This document shows, in pieces, positions 1-14,454 of a stretch of DNA of 64,000 bases. The DNA is from Liolophura sinensis (Eukaryota > Mollusca > Polyplacophora > Chitonida > Chitonidae). The stretch's first letter is position 1. Every line of letters begins with the position of its first letter. The stretch lies in assembly GCF_032854445.1 (NCBI RefSeq), contig NC_088295.1, positions 24,851,385 to 24,915,384 of the forward strand, read 5' to 3'. The notes beneath the pieces were generated by a model. The model had not been told where the DNA came from. It did no database searches and saw only the letters and a program-made list of their open reading frames with translations. A program made the position numbers and the translations under genes.

Positions 1-292
1 CCCGACAACCAGCCAGTCATCAGTACATGTAGGTCGGTTACACGACAACCAGCCAGTCATCAGTACATGTAGATCGGCTACCCGACAACCAGCCAGTCAT
101 CAGTACATGTAGATCAGTCACACAACAAATACCCAGTCATCAGTACATGCAGGTCGGTTACACGACAATCAGTCATCAGTACATGTAGGTCGGTTACACG
201 GCCATCAGTCATCAGTACATGTAGGTCGGTTACACGCCAACCAGCCAGTCATCAGTAGGTCGGTTACCTGACAACCAGTTAGTAACAGGTGG
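1..292. repeat. 40-bp tandem repeat array, cut by the window edge
   Basis: About seven units repeat a segment containing GACAACCAGCCAGTCATC followed by AGTACATGTAGGTCGG. The same phrase starts at 4, 44 and 84, giving a 40-bp period. Later units (about 150-290) are shortened and diverged, as is usual at the edge of an array. The array begins before the window, so its full size is unknown. No open frame runs through it. It is a non-coding minisatellite. Confidence 0.93.
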
Positions 293-1349
293 AGTGGATA
301 CCCGACGACTTCCCACCTTCACCGTAACAACCTCTGAAACAAAAGAGGAGTTCATCAGAAATTAGACCTAGGACCCTAGCGTAACCTGACCCAGAGGCTG
401 GACTAATGACTGCACTGACATTTGTAAACTGAAGGCCTGCCAACAATAACTGTCGGACACGCTATACACGGCTATATTATTGATTGATCGAATTTCTTGA
501 AACGACATACAGCTGTTGGGTGTTTATGGACAATTTACAGGTAAATATCATACGGTCTCACTTGAAACAGTCCCTGCTGCAGCTGAACCATAACCACAGT
601 CTCATGTGTCTCAACACCGTTTGACCTTTACATATATGATCTCCAGGTGTCCTCGAGTGTAACAGTTTGGCGAAAAAAGTACTGTAAAAGAATCCTGCTC
701 AGGTTAACTACATTCAAGTTGGTCAGCAACAAACATAATCAAATTTGGAAAAAAACTGCCATGAGTTTGCAAAGAGCTATTAATATCTAAAAATCTTCTG
801 CTTTTGATGTGCCCGATTTCTCACCCACTCAAAATCAGTATCATTATCTCACGATTGATGTCTTGAACCGGAAGAGGAGTAGCAGTATTCTTTCTATTTA
901 CCTTTAGGCCTATCAAACCATATTATTAGTTACATGGTTACTCATTAATAGGATACGAAAGTATATGGTGTCAATAATCCTCGTATTTGGCTCGGCGTCT
1001 CGCCCAGTATGTAAATTATTCACACCATATATTTGCGTATTTTATCACTGAGTCACCATATAACAAATTTATCCAGTAAAGACCTATCAATTCTATGCAG
1101 AAGACCAGTGTATAGGTGAATCGCTTCAGCGATGTGACCATTGTTGGACTCCGAGAAAGGGAAATAGCCTACTCAACAGACACATTTGACGCCACCCGCA
1201 GGATTCGAGAATACATCTCTACCCAAAGTGACCGTTGTTTCCCAATAGAAAAAAGAGTAGTTCATCTGATGCGGGATAAATACTCGTGGCATTAGCTCTT
1301 AGAACCAGAATCGCTGTCCTCCTAGAACGTGACAATTGATCATTTTCGC
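293..1349. other. No gene seen between two minisatellites
   Basis: This is AT-rich unique-looking sequence with no open frame over 60 codons and no recognised repeat or RNA gene. It separates the 40-bp and 31-bp arrays. Confidence 0.6.
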
Positions 1350-1734
1350 ACTAACATGACAATGTATTGTAACTCTAACATGAAAATGTACCACTGTAGC
1401 TCTAACATGAGGATATATCACTGTAGCTCTGTCTAACGTGAGAATGTATCACTATAGCGCTATCTAACATGAGGATGTATCACTGTAGCGCTATCTAACG
1501 TGAGAATGTATCAGTGTAGCTATGTCTAACGTGAGAATGTATCAGTGTAGCGCTATCTAACATGAGGATGCATCACTGTAGCGCTATCTAACGTGAGAAT
1601 GTATCAGTGTAGCTATGTCTAACGTGAGAATGTATCAGTGTAGCGCTATTTAACGTGAGAATGTATCAGTGTAGCTCTATCTAACGTGAGAATGTATCAC
1701 TGTAGCGCTATCTAACGTGAGAATGTATCACTTT
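1350..1734. repeat. 31-bp tandem array with a 93-bp higher-order period
   Basis: About twelve units contain the core TAACGTGAGAATGTATCA followed by GTGTAGC and a variable end (GCTATC or TATGTC). Cores are spaced 31 bp apart. A block that starts with CTATCTAACG recurs at 1491 and 1584, so a three-unit (93-bp) segment was copied as a whole. The first units are more diverged and lack some bases. The array is non-coding. Confidence 0.93.
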
Positions 1735-4700
1735 CCCTGTAAAGTGACAGTGATAATTAACCTTTGCTGATTTCTGAGCAAAAGCAGTTCTGTAATTTGT
1801 CACACTACAACACTATATGTAAACGTCACGAGCTTAAGCTTTACACCCAATTTTCTGTTCCGGAAATGGAAAGAAAAGAAAAAAAATAAAAGAACATTTC
1901 GTTCGATTGATTTACATATATTTAATCTTGGTTTGCAACTATGCAATAAGTGAATTGTAAAATGTTTAATTTACATAACATATTTTAATTGGAATTAACT
2001 ATGAACGACAAAAGGGGGGGGAATACACCGGACAGTTGGAGTTCGGAACGCGTCGTGGTCGAGTGTTATAAGACGCATGTCTTTCAATGGAGACACGAGG
2101 CACGGATGGAGTATTGGCAAGAATAAGCCGCCCATCAAGCTCATACGATCCACCAAAATCTGGTTCGTACAGTTCCCAGTTCGTAGTTCCTAGTTCCGTT
2201 TACGCACTCTAAACTTCGATGGTCTTTTAACAATATCTGGTGAATATCCCAGTACCTAACTTCAGTTTCCCTACCTATAAACTGACCGAAATCGTATAAG
2301 TAAAAAAATTCTTGAGTATAGTGTTAGTTGCCATGGCTGGTGGGAATGGGGTTGGAGGTAGGGGTGGAGATGTGAGTGGGTGGTAATTTTTAGTAAAGCA
2401 GTTGTCATATTTTGTTTTTTATTCTATGATTTCTCACATCCTTTGTTATCTTGCTCATATAATATCAGTAGGAATATCTCACTGCCTTACTCATTATATA
2501 GCGTAAAGTATGATCTTGATAAAAGTTTTACCCCCTGATATTACGAGTATATTTGATTAAGTGAATTGCTATCAGATTGAATTTAATACACACATTTGCA
2601 GCTTGGCAGTAAATAACAATAAATGAAGAGGATGTAACACTATAGAATTGATGCTTTACGACACGCTAACTATGCCATGATCTCTATTCGAATTATTCGG
2701 TCTATAAATTGCACTTTTGTTTCACCGTAAGCGACAATCGATCTTTGTAAAGTAACAAATTGATCGATTAAAATCCGTATACATCGCTCGAAGACTTGAA
2801 TATCGACTATGACGCAGTATATGTATTTAATCTCTAAATTTCTAGAGTGAATAATCCTAAGTGGGTCAGTTAAATAAATATTCATTAATGGTAGATTGGG
2901 ACGAAAACAATTGGGAGGCATAAAGACGAGTGTATAGGCCATAAACTGGTAGGTTAACGATGGCGAGCAACTCGCAAATAAAGTCGACCTGGCGAAGAAC
3001 AGTGGTTTACTTCTGGCTGTCTGGTTTGCTTCACCAATAAAGCTGACAACCGTCTTATAATATAAACCTGAGCCAACTTAATACAAATAAACAAATAAAC
3101 TCGACAACACCTGGCCGATTTAGGATTAATTTTATTTGAGGATTGTATCAGGTAAGTACTCCGTACCATTAAGTGCATCGCATGGCAGAGAGTGTACAAG
3201 TCTCCTGAATTTATTTGTGTTTTAATATGATTGTTAACACCGTACTATGAATTATTCACTTTTCCGATGACAGTGAGTTTTGTGGACGGAGGAAGCTGGG
3301 GTGCCAGGGTTAAACCAGCGATATCTGGCAAGTTACTGACAAATTTTCTCAAATATCAAGTACGGATTTATTCCATCATATTGGTGGAAGACGAGTAGTC
3401 TTCAACGAACGGTAGACTGCGCAAAAGACCAAAGAGAACGTGATCGACCGCTTATTATGACGATGTCCCAACAAACAGAGGGAGTGAAAAATCTACAAAT
3501 TATCTGTCCAACACCGGGGTTGATTGTCTGGAAGTCGAGGTCCCAATTAGCTTAAGTTGGGGAACAGACTTTAGCGTGATTGATCTTACATGCGTGTGTA
3601 ACTACACTCTTTCACAGGCTATAAACTGTCAGCGTAACATAGAACAAGCAAAAGATCCCTTACTTAACCACTTTAGTTTTGGATATACCTGGAAATGTCA
3701 ACGGTTTGAACCCTTGAAGCCAAAAGACAGCACTTTGCTTAACACAGGATTTATAGCTGTGATATGTGCAATGTCCTTCCAGCGGTTTCTTGAAACACAG
3801 TGATTTTCCAAGAATACGTGCTTACGCCAAAACGGAAGTGTTCAGCCTCGGGAATTAGCCTGCAGTAAGCTGTCTTCTCTGAAGCCCGAGATTGCTTATA
3901 TGGAAAAGACAACGGAATTTACGACAGCTATAAAGGGATCTCCAATAGCGGATCCAGGAAGGATACCTGGGATAAGATGGATGTTGTAGTTGGTGAGTGG
4001 GCGTCACGTACTTCCCCCAACCAATCATTGCTGTTCAGCGGTTGCGGAATAATTTGGGCATTATAGACTGCACGCAATCTGTATCTTTTTAAAAATTACT
4101 TGTATTTCGAAAAGACTTGAGAATCAAAAATCCATGGCGGTAAAAGGATGAAAGTTTGGTGGTACTGGCTAAACAAGAGGTTCAAAACACATTTTACAGG
4201 TGTCTCCATCGCTCCCACCTCTCTTCACAGGCTGTACCATTTGGGAACGTGTACATGCAAAGGTCATGTGAGCTACTGAGCGGGCGTTGCAACAGAGCTG
4301 CATGCATTCCACGACGCCAATGCACTTATGACAAATTTTCAAAGCTACCAGTTTTCAAGATTTTATATCTTAAAAAATGGTGGTTTTCGAATTTTAACTG
4401 TTTTGATTCTTTTTCATCTGGTTTTAAACATGTCCGACCATATTTGTTTTATTTTGGATGTATTCATTACCATATCGAAAATCATTTACTGCCTCATGAT
4501 ATGGCTGAAATATTGGAAAAAAGTACTTTGAAACATTTCACGGACAAATGAACCCACTTTTGTGAAATTGGTTCCATTTTTTTTATTATATGAAACTTGA
4601 ATGTCTATAAGTATTCAGTTCTTTATAATAATATAGAACAGCAAAATCGTCGGCTGAGTCACTTCGACTCCGTGATATATAATCTTAAAGAAAAATAATT

Positions 4701-7700
4701 CTCCCGAGTAGTCTGTAATCCACGTTTTTCTACTGTAATAAACGGTTCGTTCTACCTGTCAGAAATTATCGAGTCTTTTATGTCTATCTGTGATATATAC
4801 GTTCACACTTGTGGACACGTGGGTGTCTCGGTGATCTGAAACAACACCGTGCAGTGTTCTACAGGAAACCACGTCACAAGCTGATAATATCTGAGGCTGA
4901 AGCATGGATAAATTACACCTGCTTCTAGTCAGACGAAATGATCTGTTCGATTAAATTAGCTGTCTCAGTGGAGGTCTCCATCCGACTAGGTATCTAACTA
5001 TACAAGAAGAAGAAATCTGCATGTCTGTTTTTGTTGTTCTCCACTGGCGTTCATCCGATCGATTTCACATTTGCTGGTTGTATTAATACTGATTCAGAGC
5101 AGTGTGGTCTCGAGCATTCAAAAAATCCCCGAGACGTATGGGCTCGAATCTAAAAAAAGGAATATATGTAAAACAGTGGCAAGAAAAATGCCGTGAATAC
5201 GTTGGCCTCTTTTATTGACGAGGTCATTAACATCATTACCTACCTTTTTTCCTAAAAAATATCAAATTGATGCATACGGTGATGCAAACCAACTGAAACT
5301 GAATTACATCACTAGCGTCAGGTGAAGAAATATCCCCGTCTCCATCTCATCCCATTCCGACCAGCTCATCAGGTCGGAGAAGTTATGTGCATGTATGAAG
5401 GCGATATAGAGAGAGAAAGGTTAATAACCTTTTTGAGAAAGCTACACATCCCATGACCACCGCTAAATCAGGATCAATGTCTGTATCACTCACAGTGGTC
5501 TATGTCGGATATTGCTCTCCTATATCCATATTACGACGTTGTAAAGTCTTGAACAGGTTAGCCATATTGATTTTTGTCCAGCCGTGTTCAGCAGAGAGAA
5601 CAGATTTCTCAGGACTGTGTCAAATTTTGATCAGTAACACTGTCCAGTTCTCAGTACATAACTAGTTGGTTTTGAGGAAAATGCCGGTTTAGTGTTAATT
5701 GGTGCAGGCATGGTCCCCATCTGGTCACATTAAGACTTGTTAGTAGCAGATACCAATCTACCTTACCACTTTTATTTATCTTTTACAGAGCACGGAATGG
5801 CTTTCGGAAAATGGAAGTACTGATTATTTGTAAGATTTTCCTAACGATTCTAATCAATAGGCTTCAATAAATCGAGGTGTTGTCGTTACAAACAAATGCG
5901 GTTTAGCTTGGTGTGGTATGGATCGGATGCAAGACTAAAGCGAAACCAGTCAGAATTGCAGTTGTATGTTACTGGTTGAAAAGACCGTGAGAAAATGATT
6001 GACTGATGAATGTAATAGCTGCTGGACCGGCGCATGTAATCCGTTTACTCAGTTACCACTTGCACTTTGTTACCTCACGATATCTAACATGCACTCCCTG
6101 TTCTATCATATAAATGCACTGAAATAAGCCTATTGTGTATAGAAAAATTAGCTTCCTGCTTTGACCCCAAAGATTTTGTAACAATTCCCAGGGGAGCTAC
6201 AATCTCAGCGGTAACAAATGATTTTGCTAAACTTTCAAGTAGAGTTTCACGGCCAAACACATACAGCCAGATGATGCACATGTGAAAAACGGAGGTTTAT
6301 CGGCGGCAATTAAATGTCTTGAACCTAATCGAAAATGAAACAAACTACCTCGCAAACGGGTTTCCTTTTTTTAGTAAAACAAGTGTAAGTGTACCATTAT
6401 CGGAGAGTAAAGATGAAAAATCACTGGGTTGTTAAACTCTCAGATAAACATCAAACAAAGAAACACGGATAAGTTCAATACATATATTTGAACATAATAG
6501 TCAGATAATACAACTGACAATAATATACAAAACAATATAGTAACTTACAGCGTTCAAATGCGGATGGAATATTCCGGCTTCCAAAGGCGAGTTAGTCCAC
6601 GTAAATATAGAATCCACAGTTAAAATGAATTCTTCAATCTACGGATGACAGTCTGATTACTGGTTTAGTCCCCAACTGCCTGTGAATATGTAACTTCTCA
6701 GGGCAGATTGGTTGATAGCGGTGTCCGTGACGCCGAGCTGTCGATGTATGTTTCCTCGGAAATATGCACGAAGTCACTCTCATTGAAACTGGGATGAAAT
6801 GTACCTAATGGCACAAGAGACAATGAGCGATACAAGATCCAAAATAGCGTGTTTAAAAATAGCAAGTGGCGAAACACAAGCTCACAAAGTGCTCTGTACA
6901 GAGAAGGGAGTATAAATGGCGAATGTCGTGAAAGCCGATATCTCCAAACTCAGCAAAATCCTTCACAGTGAATGACAATAAATATGACTGCTCTCAAATG
7001 GACTTCAGTAAATAACTGCTCACAAGAGGACTTGAATGAATGACTGTTCACCAGTGAACTTAAATAAATGACTGCAAGCTTAACAACTCTGTCGCTCATA
7101 TTTATAGACTAAAGTAAAAGAAAATTCTGGATGTTTTGATCGTAAACATGTTTGCAACACCAATACATATTGCAGAATGTACGACACTAAATACATGAAC
7201 ACCGAAACCTCGAGAACGTTGGACTGAATTACAGTGCAGGCTGTAACCTAAACAAATCGAAAACTGTAGGTCAGACAATGACTCGGGAGGAAATAAAAGC
7301 AATATAATACAATGTTTAAAGACAGGGTTCGTAACACAAGGGTAAAAAGCCATAAGCACAATTATAGCTAATTGGTAAAGAAATTGTCATCTTAACTTGT
7401 CCACAAGGCTAGGTTGAATACCAGATCGAATTACAAATGTTTATATTTTATATAGCCTATCAGAAGTGCAGAATTCTTTAACAGCTTTAACAGCTTTGGG
7501 ACATGGAAAAACAACACCATATGGAACTCACGGGGTTCTAAAATTGTAAATGTCATCAGTGTTAGCTTTGACGGAAATCTTTTGCATTCCAATGACACTG
7601 AATACCACAAGCTATAGGGTACGTTTAAACATGCTAATTAAATTAAATACTAAGTTAGTAAGTTCATGCTTAAGTGCATGCAGTTTTCTGACGGCCTGTG

Positions 7701-10700
7701 GTCATGCACTGTATTTTTTCTGACGTGAGCATATGACACATGTTTCTAATCAAGGGAGATATATCTGCCAGACAGGTCTGACTATAATCCAGAGGAAAAC
7801 ATATGAAAGTTTACACCTGAAGTACAGGTTAAGGCCCATTCGTTGTGTGGATATTAACCTCCATATTTCCACACATTTTGTATGCAACTCCTATAAACTG
7901 GGTTACTGTGGACCACAGTTCACATTTTCAAATGCTGAAAAAACCCACATATTCAATACAAAGCACTTTTTCAGTTATGCAGAGCTGTCTTGTAAATACA
8001 AAGGAATACATACGAAGGCTATGCACATTTGTTTCACTGAATGTCGACTATAAATAGCCCATAGTGTAATGCAACCATAGACAAATTCTGAGAAATATCA
8101 ATTCTAATCTATGTCTGGTGTATCTCTGCCTTTTTCACTTCATAATAATAAAGAACTTTCAAAGTTTATATTAAAATGTTCAAAGTACGTGTTTTGTAGG
8201 TCCTCTGTTAATTGTGTATTTCTGTTTCTGCCTCGGTGTCATTGACTGAACATATGGTATAATAAGGGTATTACTTTATGTAAATCAATTGCTTTGAGTA
8301 ATTGACACCTAAAGTTTGGGCCCGAGTTAGAAACTGGCTGCTGTTTAAATTTCTAATAGATTCTGACGCTAACATGCATTATTTAAAGCTTGTATATAAG
8401 ACAAGTTTCAAGAAACTGAACTTTACTGGGTGACTGATGTTCGAGTGGCATGGATTTAGTTAGTTGGTGGGATAAAGGTGCAGGTGACGGGGAAGAGTAT
8501 AACTCCCATTTATTGTTTTTCCCACGCTTTGGTAAAATGACCTGTACTTAAATCGACGTGAAAACCATAACACCTTTTTCTACATTTAGTTTTAAGACTT
8601 CATGGACGTGCACTGGAACTAACTTTGCATTTACTGACCGTATAAGATCGCCACACGAGTTTTGCTCACTGTACGAGTCGAATTGGACTCGTACAATATT
8701 TTTTCAAACCCTAACATAGTTTATACCGGTATTTAGTACAGGGTCAACACGATTTTCACGTAAGCGGACGGTTCAACGTTATCACGTGATCAGCCTCCTT
8801 GACCTGATAACCCAGTGCTCGGCCAATCGAGGCTTTTACCGACAACCGTTAACTTCAACACGGAAGCCCTTCACGCCTAAACAGCTCTCATCTTGTTTCA
8901 ATTGATCGGGCTGGTTATAAGGATTCCAAGCGATGGTCCTAGATAAACCTCTTAAGTTTCAAAAATAACCCTTCCCCGCCTACAGAAATTGCATCAATTT
9001 ATCAAATTAAACTGGAATTACATCTGACACTTCCTGCGACGCACAAAATAGAAGCCACTCGTAGATGTTAACCCAAGGGGCCGCCGCCTTTGATAATATC
9101 CTGCATGACGTATTGGAACAAAATTTAAATTTAACATGGGATGATTTGAAGATGAAATCGTGATTACTTTTTTGATGTCTTTGTATTTTAATGTTTTTTT
9201 TTCTTTCAGAAACTCCTTCATGTTACATAGTTTACATTGCATGTACAGATAAATAATGGACTGGTTGAATGAATGATTATGGCTTTTAGTAGCATAAGCC
9301 TCAACCAGAAAATATTCAGCCTTCCTACCAGAAACATGTAAGCAATATTACTAGGAATATTCTTCCTATAGAAGTGGAAGTCTATTTTCCGGACACGATG
9401 TTGCTGGTGAAAAGAGTACAGAAATTAGAGATATCACAAGATAAATTGGATACATATTTCTAAATGTCAGCATATTGTTTTGCTATGGGCAACGGCCGCT
9501 TTAAGGTGTGCAAACGCACTGCTCAAAAATATTATGAGCAAAGTCAAATGCACAGGAACTTATGTGTCCTTAATTCCTCAACATATTGTGAATCATCAGA
9601 CGAGATAAAACGTCCGACGAGATGAAACATTTGATCAGGAAACGTTTGATGAAATAAAACGCTAGATGACATGAAAAAGGTTTCAATTATTCCTTGACGT
9701 TATGTTGTTTACAAACGACAATACATGTAAAGTACAGCAGTATTTGAATTGAGGTGGTAAATGGTTCTGAATTGTTAGAATACACGACGAGGCTCGGAAT
9801 GTAAAGTAGGATAACGTGTGGTGGAAGGCTGTCTCATTGTTTTACCAATTAAAAAGTTCTTCTCTCACAGCCAATCAGGGGTGCGCAGATATAATGTCAT
9901 CAGTCATAAAACGCGATGTTCATGTTCTTAAATATCGTCGTCAAGGATCGCAATCAGTGAATATGTTTATGTAGTTTATGTAGTTTTCGACATGTCCTAT
10001 TGGTGGAGTACTCGTACGGCTGTATACTGCAGCGACGAAAAGAAACAAAAATGTGTTAATGTCAATTTTACCTTATATTTAGCAATACCTCGACCTCGCA
10101 TTCGGCCACATAGGGTAAGCCTTTACAATACATTGTGGTAAACCTCGACGGCCCACACATTTAAAGATTTCTCGCCGATTTGCGGGAATTACCGGCTTGC
10201 TGATCGATGAATGGTCAGTGTGAATCACTGTCCTGTGGCCGAAGACGGATTAGTCTCCAATGCCAATAGCCACAATACACGGAAGCCAAATAACTAGACT
10301 GTATTTTATAAAGTATTAAATTACTAGAGGGAAATCAATCTTGCTGTCCACGCACCTGTCTCGTTGTTCCTCGTCCGGACATGGCAACAGCATTACCCAT
10401 CCCGAAAAACCAAATATGCAAATGGCTGTTGTGAGTGTTCACCATAACATAAATGATATACAAGGAATCCAGAGTTGAGGTATACTTGCGAGCATAATGA
10501 TACCAGCAGTGCATATCGTATTACGTCATTGGGTAAAAATCGATGTTTTTACACTCGCTCAAGCGCAACCCATGCCTAAATTGCTTCTAATTCCGCAAAC
10601 CGGAGAGCAGTAAAGCAGGACTGCGATGCTTATCTACGGTACGGATTGCGTTGTCAAAGAGAACATGTAAAAAAAACTTCTCATCTTTGGTGCAATGAAT

Positions 10701-11400
10701 CTGACAGATGAAGTGGTAAAAAAAGGGCGTGATGTTTTGAAAATCGGATATTGCTTGGCATCAGGCTTGTTACGGTCGCCTGAGTGACGGAGACAGTATG
10801 GCCCTGCACCGCACGGGGCATCACCGCTCTCCATGTACACCCGTGATTTGATTAATTGACCCTATTTGGAAGCCCTCTTTATGGAATAGTCCCCTGGTAA
10901 ATCCCTTTCAGTCAGAAGATTTGCTTCAATACGTTTCCGCTGCATCACTAATTGCATCTGTACATTTTGGTTGTGTTGTTAACACAGGAGGGCTCAAGTA
11001 TGCAAACAGGTCACACTCTCAACAACTACATCAAGCAATTTGGTACTTTCTTCAAAAACAACCCCGGGGTTAAGCGCAACATGCTTAGGAAGCGGGTCGA
11101 TGGATCGTTGAGCTACAGTGGATTTTGTTTTCAGTGAAATAAATTTTAAATAGGTAACGCATATGAAGCCATGCTGTTGATTGTTCACGCAGACAAACAT
11201 TTTCTTCAATGACATTTTGTTGAGTGGAGTAAATTTTACTCCATTATTTTTTCACTGATGTTTGTACATTTCGATTCAATTCTGACGGACCAAGTTAAGA
11301 AAAATAAACAACTTTTACTGGTTTATTTACACTAAATTACGAGGTCATGTATATACAGTTTCACTCCAGAGATAAGAATATATTTATTGATGCACAGTCT
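1735..11400. other. Long stretch without a recognisable gene
   Basis: About 9.7 kb of AT-rich sequence. Short open frames occur on both strands (for example 4156-4551 plus and 7733-8053 plus), but their translations show no domain, signal peptide or convincing exon boundary, and overlapping frames are open too. A run of nine G lies near 2015, and a G-rich purine stretch lies at about 2337-2382. Around 9598-9680 a short phrase resembling GACGAGATAAAACG recurs three or four times in degenerate form. Nothing else stands out. Confidence 0.55.
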
Positions 11401-11407
11401 TTTGACA

Positions 11408-11550
11408 AGTGGTCTCCGTGGCCGAGGTGATTAGCGTGCTAGAGCGGCGCAATGACTCAAAAGTCTCTTACCAATGTGGTCGCTGTGAGTTCAAGTCCAG
11501 CTCATGCTTCTTCTACGGCAGCTGGTCGTGGGATTCCATCGGGCTCAGAC
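11408..11550 (+). mobile_element. Degenerate tRNA-derived SINE (AAAT-tail family), tail lost
   Basis: The head matches the complete SINEs at 23029-23289 and 50564-50835. It has a Pol III A-box-like segment (TGGCCGAGGTG), a B-box-like segment (GAGTTCAAGTCC), and the following phrase about a pasted 'CTCATGCT' module. The body is internally deleted: only a trace of the middle module remains (GGTCGTGGGATTCC and CGGGCTC), and the conserved 3' end and AAAT tail are absent. TTTGACA lies on both sides (11401-11407 and 11551-11557) and may be a target-site duplication, though seven bases could match by chance. Confidence 0.75.
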
Positions 11551-11557
11551 TTTGACA

Positions 11558-14454
11558 GTCATAATCAATTCATCCATTCAAAGTTTGTGACAAAAGGCTG
11601 AGGTGGGTAAGCATGTCTGGAAAATGCCTGAAACTATCGTCTGAAAGTTTGTGGTAAAAGTGTTCAAGGGTCATGGCGTGAGATAAAAGGGCATAACATG
11701 TATCTTATCAGAACGATGGTGTGGAGAATTGTATCAAACTGACGCTTAGCTAAAGTAAACCCCGGCTTCCAATGCTGGACATTCGCCCCAGAAGTTCCAA
11801 ATATAAGAGATCTTTGAAGTCTCATCATCCAGTTAACCCTTCTCCACCCAGCGGCAGTTCTGCTAAAGCAATTTAATTTCATCATCCAGGGTAAGGAGAG
11901 AGGTTCCTTTAACCAAATCTGGAGAAGGACAGCAGGGTACGAAAATGTTCTGATTATCGCAAGAAAGACTGTTTGATTGGACATAAATTAATTTGGACAC
12001 CCAAAACTCCTCTTTTAATAGTATAAGCCGCCGAACTGACCATATATTTTAGAGTATAGGAAGCAGAATGCTTTTATTGAGATTAAAGCCTAATACATGC
12101 TTCACGAAACAACATGGAATCGAATCCCAATCTACATAGCTATTGTATTTTAATAGACAGGAAACCACAGACTCTTTATATCATGCTATTTTAAACAGTC
12201 AAGTTTCAGTTGACTCCCCCAGCCAAAAAAGTGTAGTAAAAAACTCAAACCGTCATAAACATTAGATGTACTATACAGCTTGTTTATTAACAACTCTTGT
12301 AGGGTGTTCTCAAGAATATTTTATGTGAACTTATTAAGCTTATTACGTTACAAATTTCTGTATACTGCAGCCTTAAAGGATGTGTATCTCTGGCGAAGGT
12401 TCAGGCACCGGTAATGCTGCAATACTTTTACAAGTCATATTGTTGATATCTGACATACCATCAGCATATCATCTGTACTTAGAAAGTTAATGTGGCTCTG
12501 GTATAGTCCTAATGTCAAAACATCTGCATTAAAGAGCTAGATAACATCTTACACTCAAATAATTATATCATTTTGGAACATAGCATGCTGGAGATCCATT
12601 CATATGGAGATAGACAGGGAATAGGAGTCATCCGATATCTCGGATGCTAGATTGGCGTCAGCTTAAGGCGTTAGATAATCCATCAAACACAGGTCACTGA
12701 TAGAACTCTCTGCTGGAGTAAACACCATCATATCATTAACTTCTTCCTTCAGTCCCCTAAAGGATCCTCGCGGGAGGTGGCTGTCAAAAACCGCACGCTT
12801 CAGGAGCACTTAAGGTGACCCTGCACCAATTACCTACCTCCAAGTTTGAGAGATAGTTTGTTTCTGATTATCACAGGCTTATTTGCTAACGTTATTCAAG
12901 TGATCAAATGTTAAATGTCAGGAAGCATTCGTTTTGTGATACTGTAGACACTGGATATCGTTTGTAAAGACATTTCGCACGAGAGAAAATGGAGTTGTTG
13001 ACACTAGTAGAAATATTTGAGATTGACCTTCGGGGTGTTTACACAAATGCCTTTATGCAACACGTCACTGACACAGAAACACTTGGCCATGTTCACCGTG
13101 GTTATAACACATGAAATAAGTCTCGCTATTGCATTCTGGTTTTAATAAATAAATTAGACGTTCTCAAAGCGGTAGCGCGAATGCCTCAGGGGAACATTAT
13201 ATGACCAATCCTTGTGTTAAGCCGACTGACGCTCGGTTCTGTGGGACAGGCGTACCTGTAAAACATAAGGCCATGCTGCCGTGATATTAATTATTAATCG
13301 GCTGACGATGAACACCTTTATTTCAAGCTCCTGTGATTGCCCAAAGGTTTTTATTGGAGCTTAAAGTGTCATTAATGTCGCAGATTTAATATGGGGAAAT
13401 CTACATACGCTGGACATCAAACAATTTTTCCCTTGAATATTTTCTCAAACCACTCTTCAAAGAAAGTCTGAAAACAAACAATCTGTTATTTAATCAAGTA
13501 CATGTATTTGATATGGATACAGTATCAGTGTCCTTGACCCTATACAAGAACCATCCCACAGAATAAGTAGGTACATGGTGTTTGCTCAGTCTCTTTCCAA
13601 ACAGTTAGCTTATTGTCTTATCAACTTAAGGCGATGTTCAACGGTATGATAACTTTAGAACACTCTCATGCAATCTTGACGCACACACCAGGATAAGCGT
13701 CAATACATTCACACACAGATAAAAAAATAGCGTAATTCTGTGAGTAGCTTTCAGCGAACAAAAGATGCAGTCTCTTGAGATTTTTCTTGTCATTGACATT
13801 TAGTATCACAAGGATGTGAAATTTAACGACGGAAGGCCGACGGCAAAATATTATTACATATTCGTACATAAATCCAATATGAAATGGGGTGTGTTTTGAC
13901 TAATGGCACAATTACACATATCACCAAGATTCTGTTTGCATTTCCCTGTGCTTTTTGACATGACCCCTCCTAAATTTTGACAACATCTTTATGGCGTTAT
14001 CTTGGTAAAATGACCGATCACTGTGAGATAATATCATAAATTGAGTATCATCAGTTTTTACATACATATCTTTCATATTAATTTTTTTGTCAGAAATTTG
14101 AGGGAAATATCTAAGATTGGCCGACCAGAACACAAGAGTCAGTCGGGTTACAGGCTTTGTTGCACTTTTTCTCCATTCGGTTATTTTCATAAAGCAATAC
14201 CTTTGCTTTTAAAAATGACTTTCGTCATATCTCATTCTCCACATGAGGGAAGTCTAAACGTGGTGACTTTATATTTGTATTAAAAACGAACTATGCACAG
14301 GAAGTACAGCTCATCTGATTGATTTATCACACAAAAATGTGGGTTAGCGTAGTTTTTTTATTCAAATAATATCTACCTTCTATCTTTGATACAACGTGCC
14401 TGTCAATTAGTCTCATAATAGAGAAGTTACCCGGGTTTAACGTCGCTTACAAAT
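11558..14454. other. No gene seen
   Basis: Open frames at 11664-11984 (minus), 13666-13869 (minus), 13921-14190 (minus) and 14041-14283 (plus) are short and mutually overlapping. They show no family motif. No repeat array or transposon fragment was recognised. Confidence 0.5.

Noticed and set aside
1-292. CRISPR-like array of spaced repeats
   Set aside because: Units are contiguous 40-bp tandem copies without unique spacers, in eukaryotic sequence; it is a minisatellite.
4156-4551. 131-codon plus-strand ORF
   Set aside because: No domain, an overlapping second frame is also open, and the composition is that of AT-rich background. It starts at GTG.
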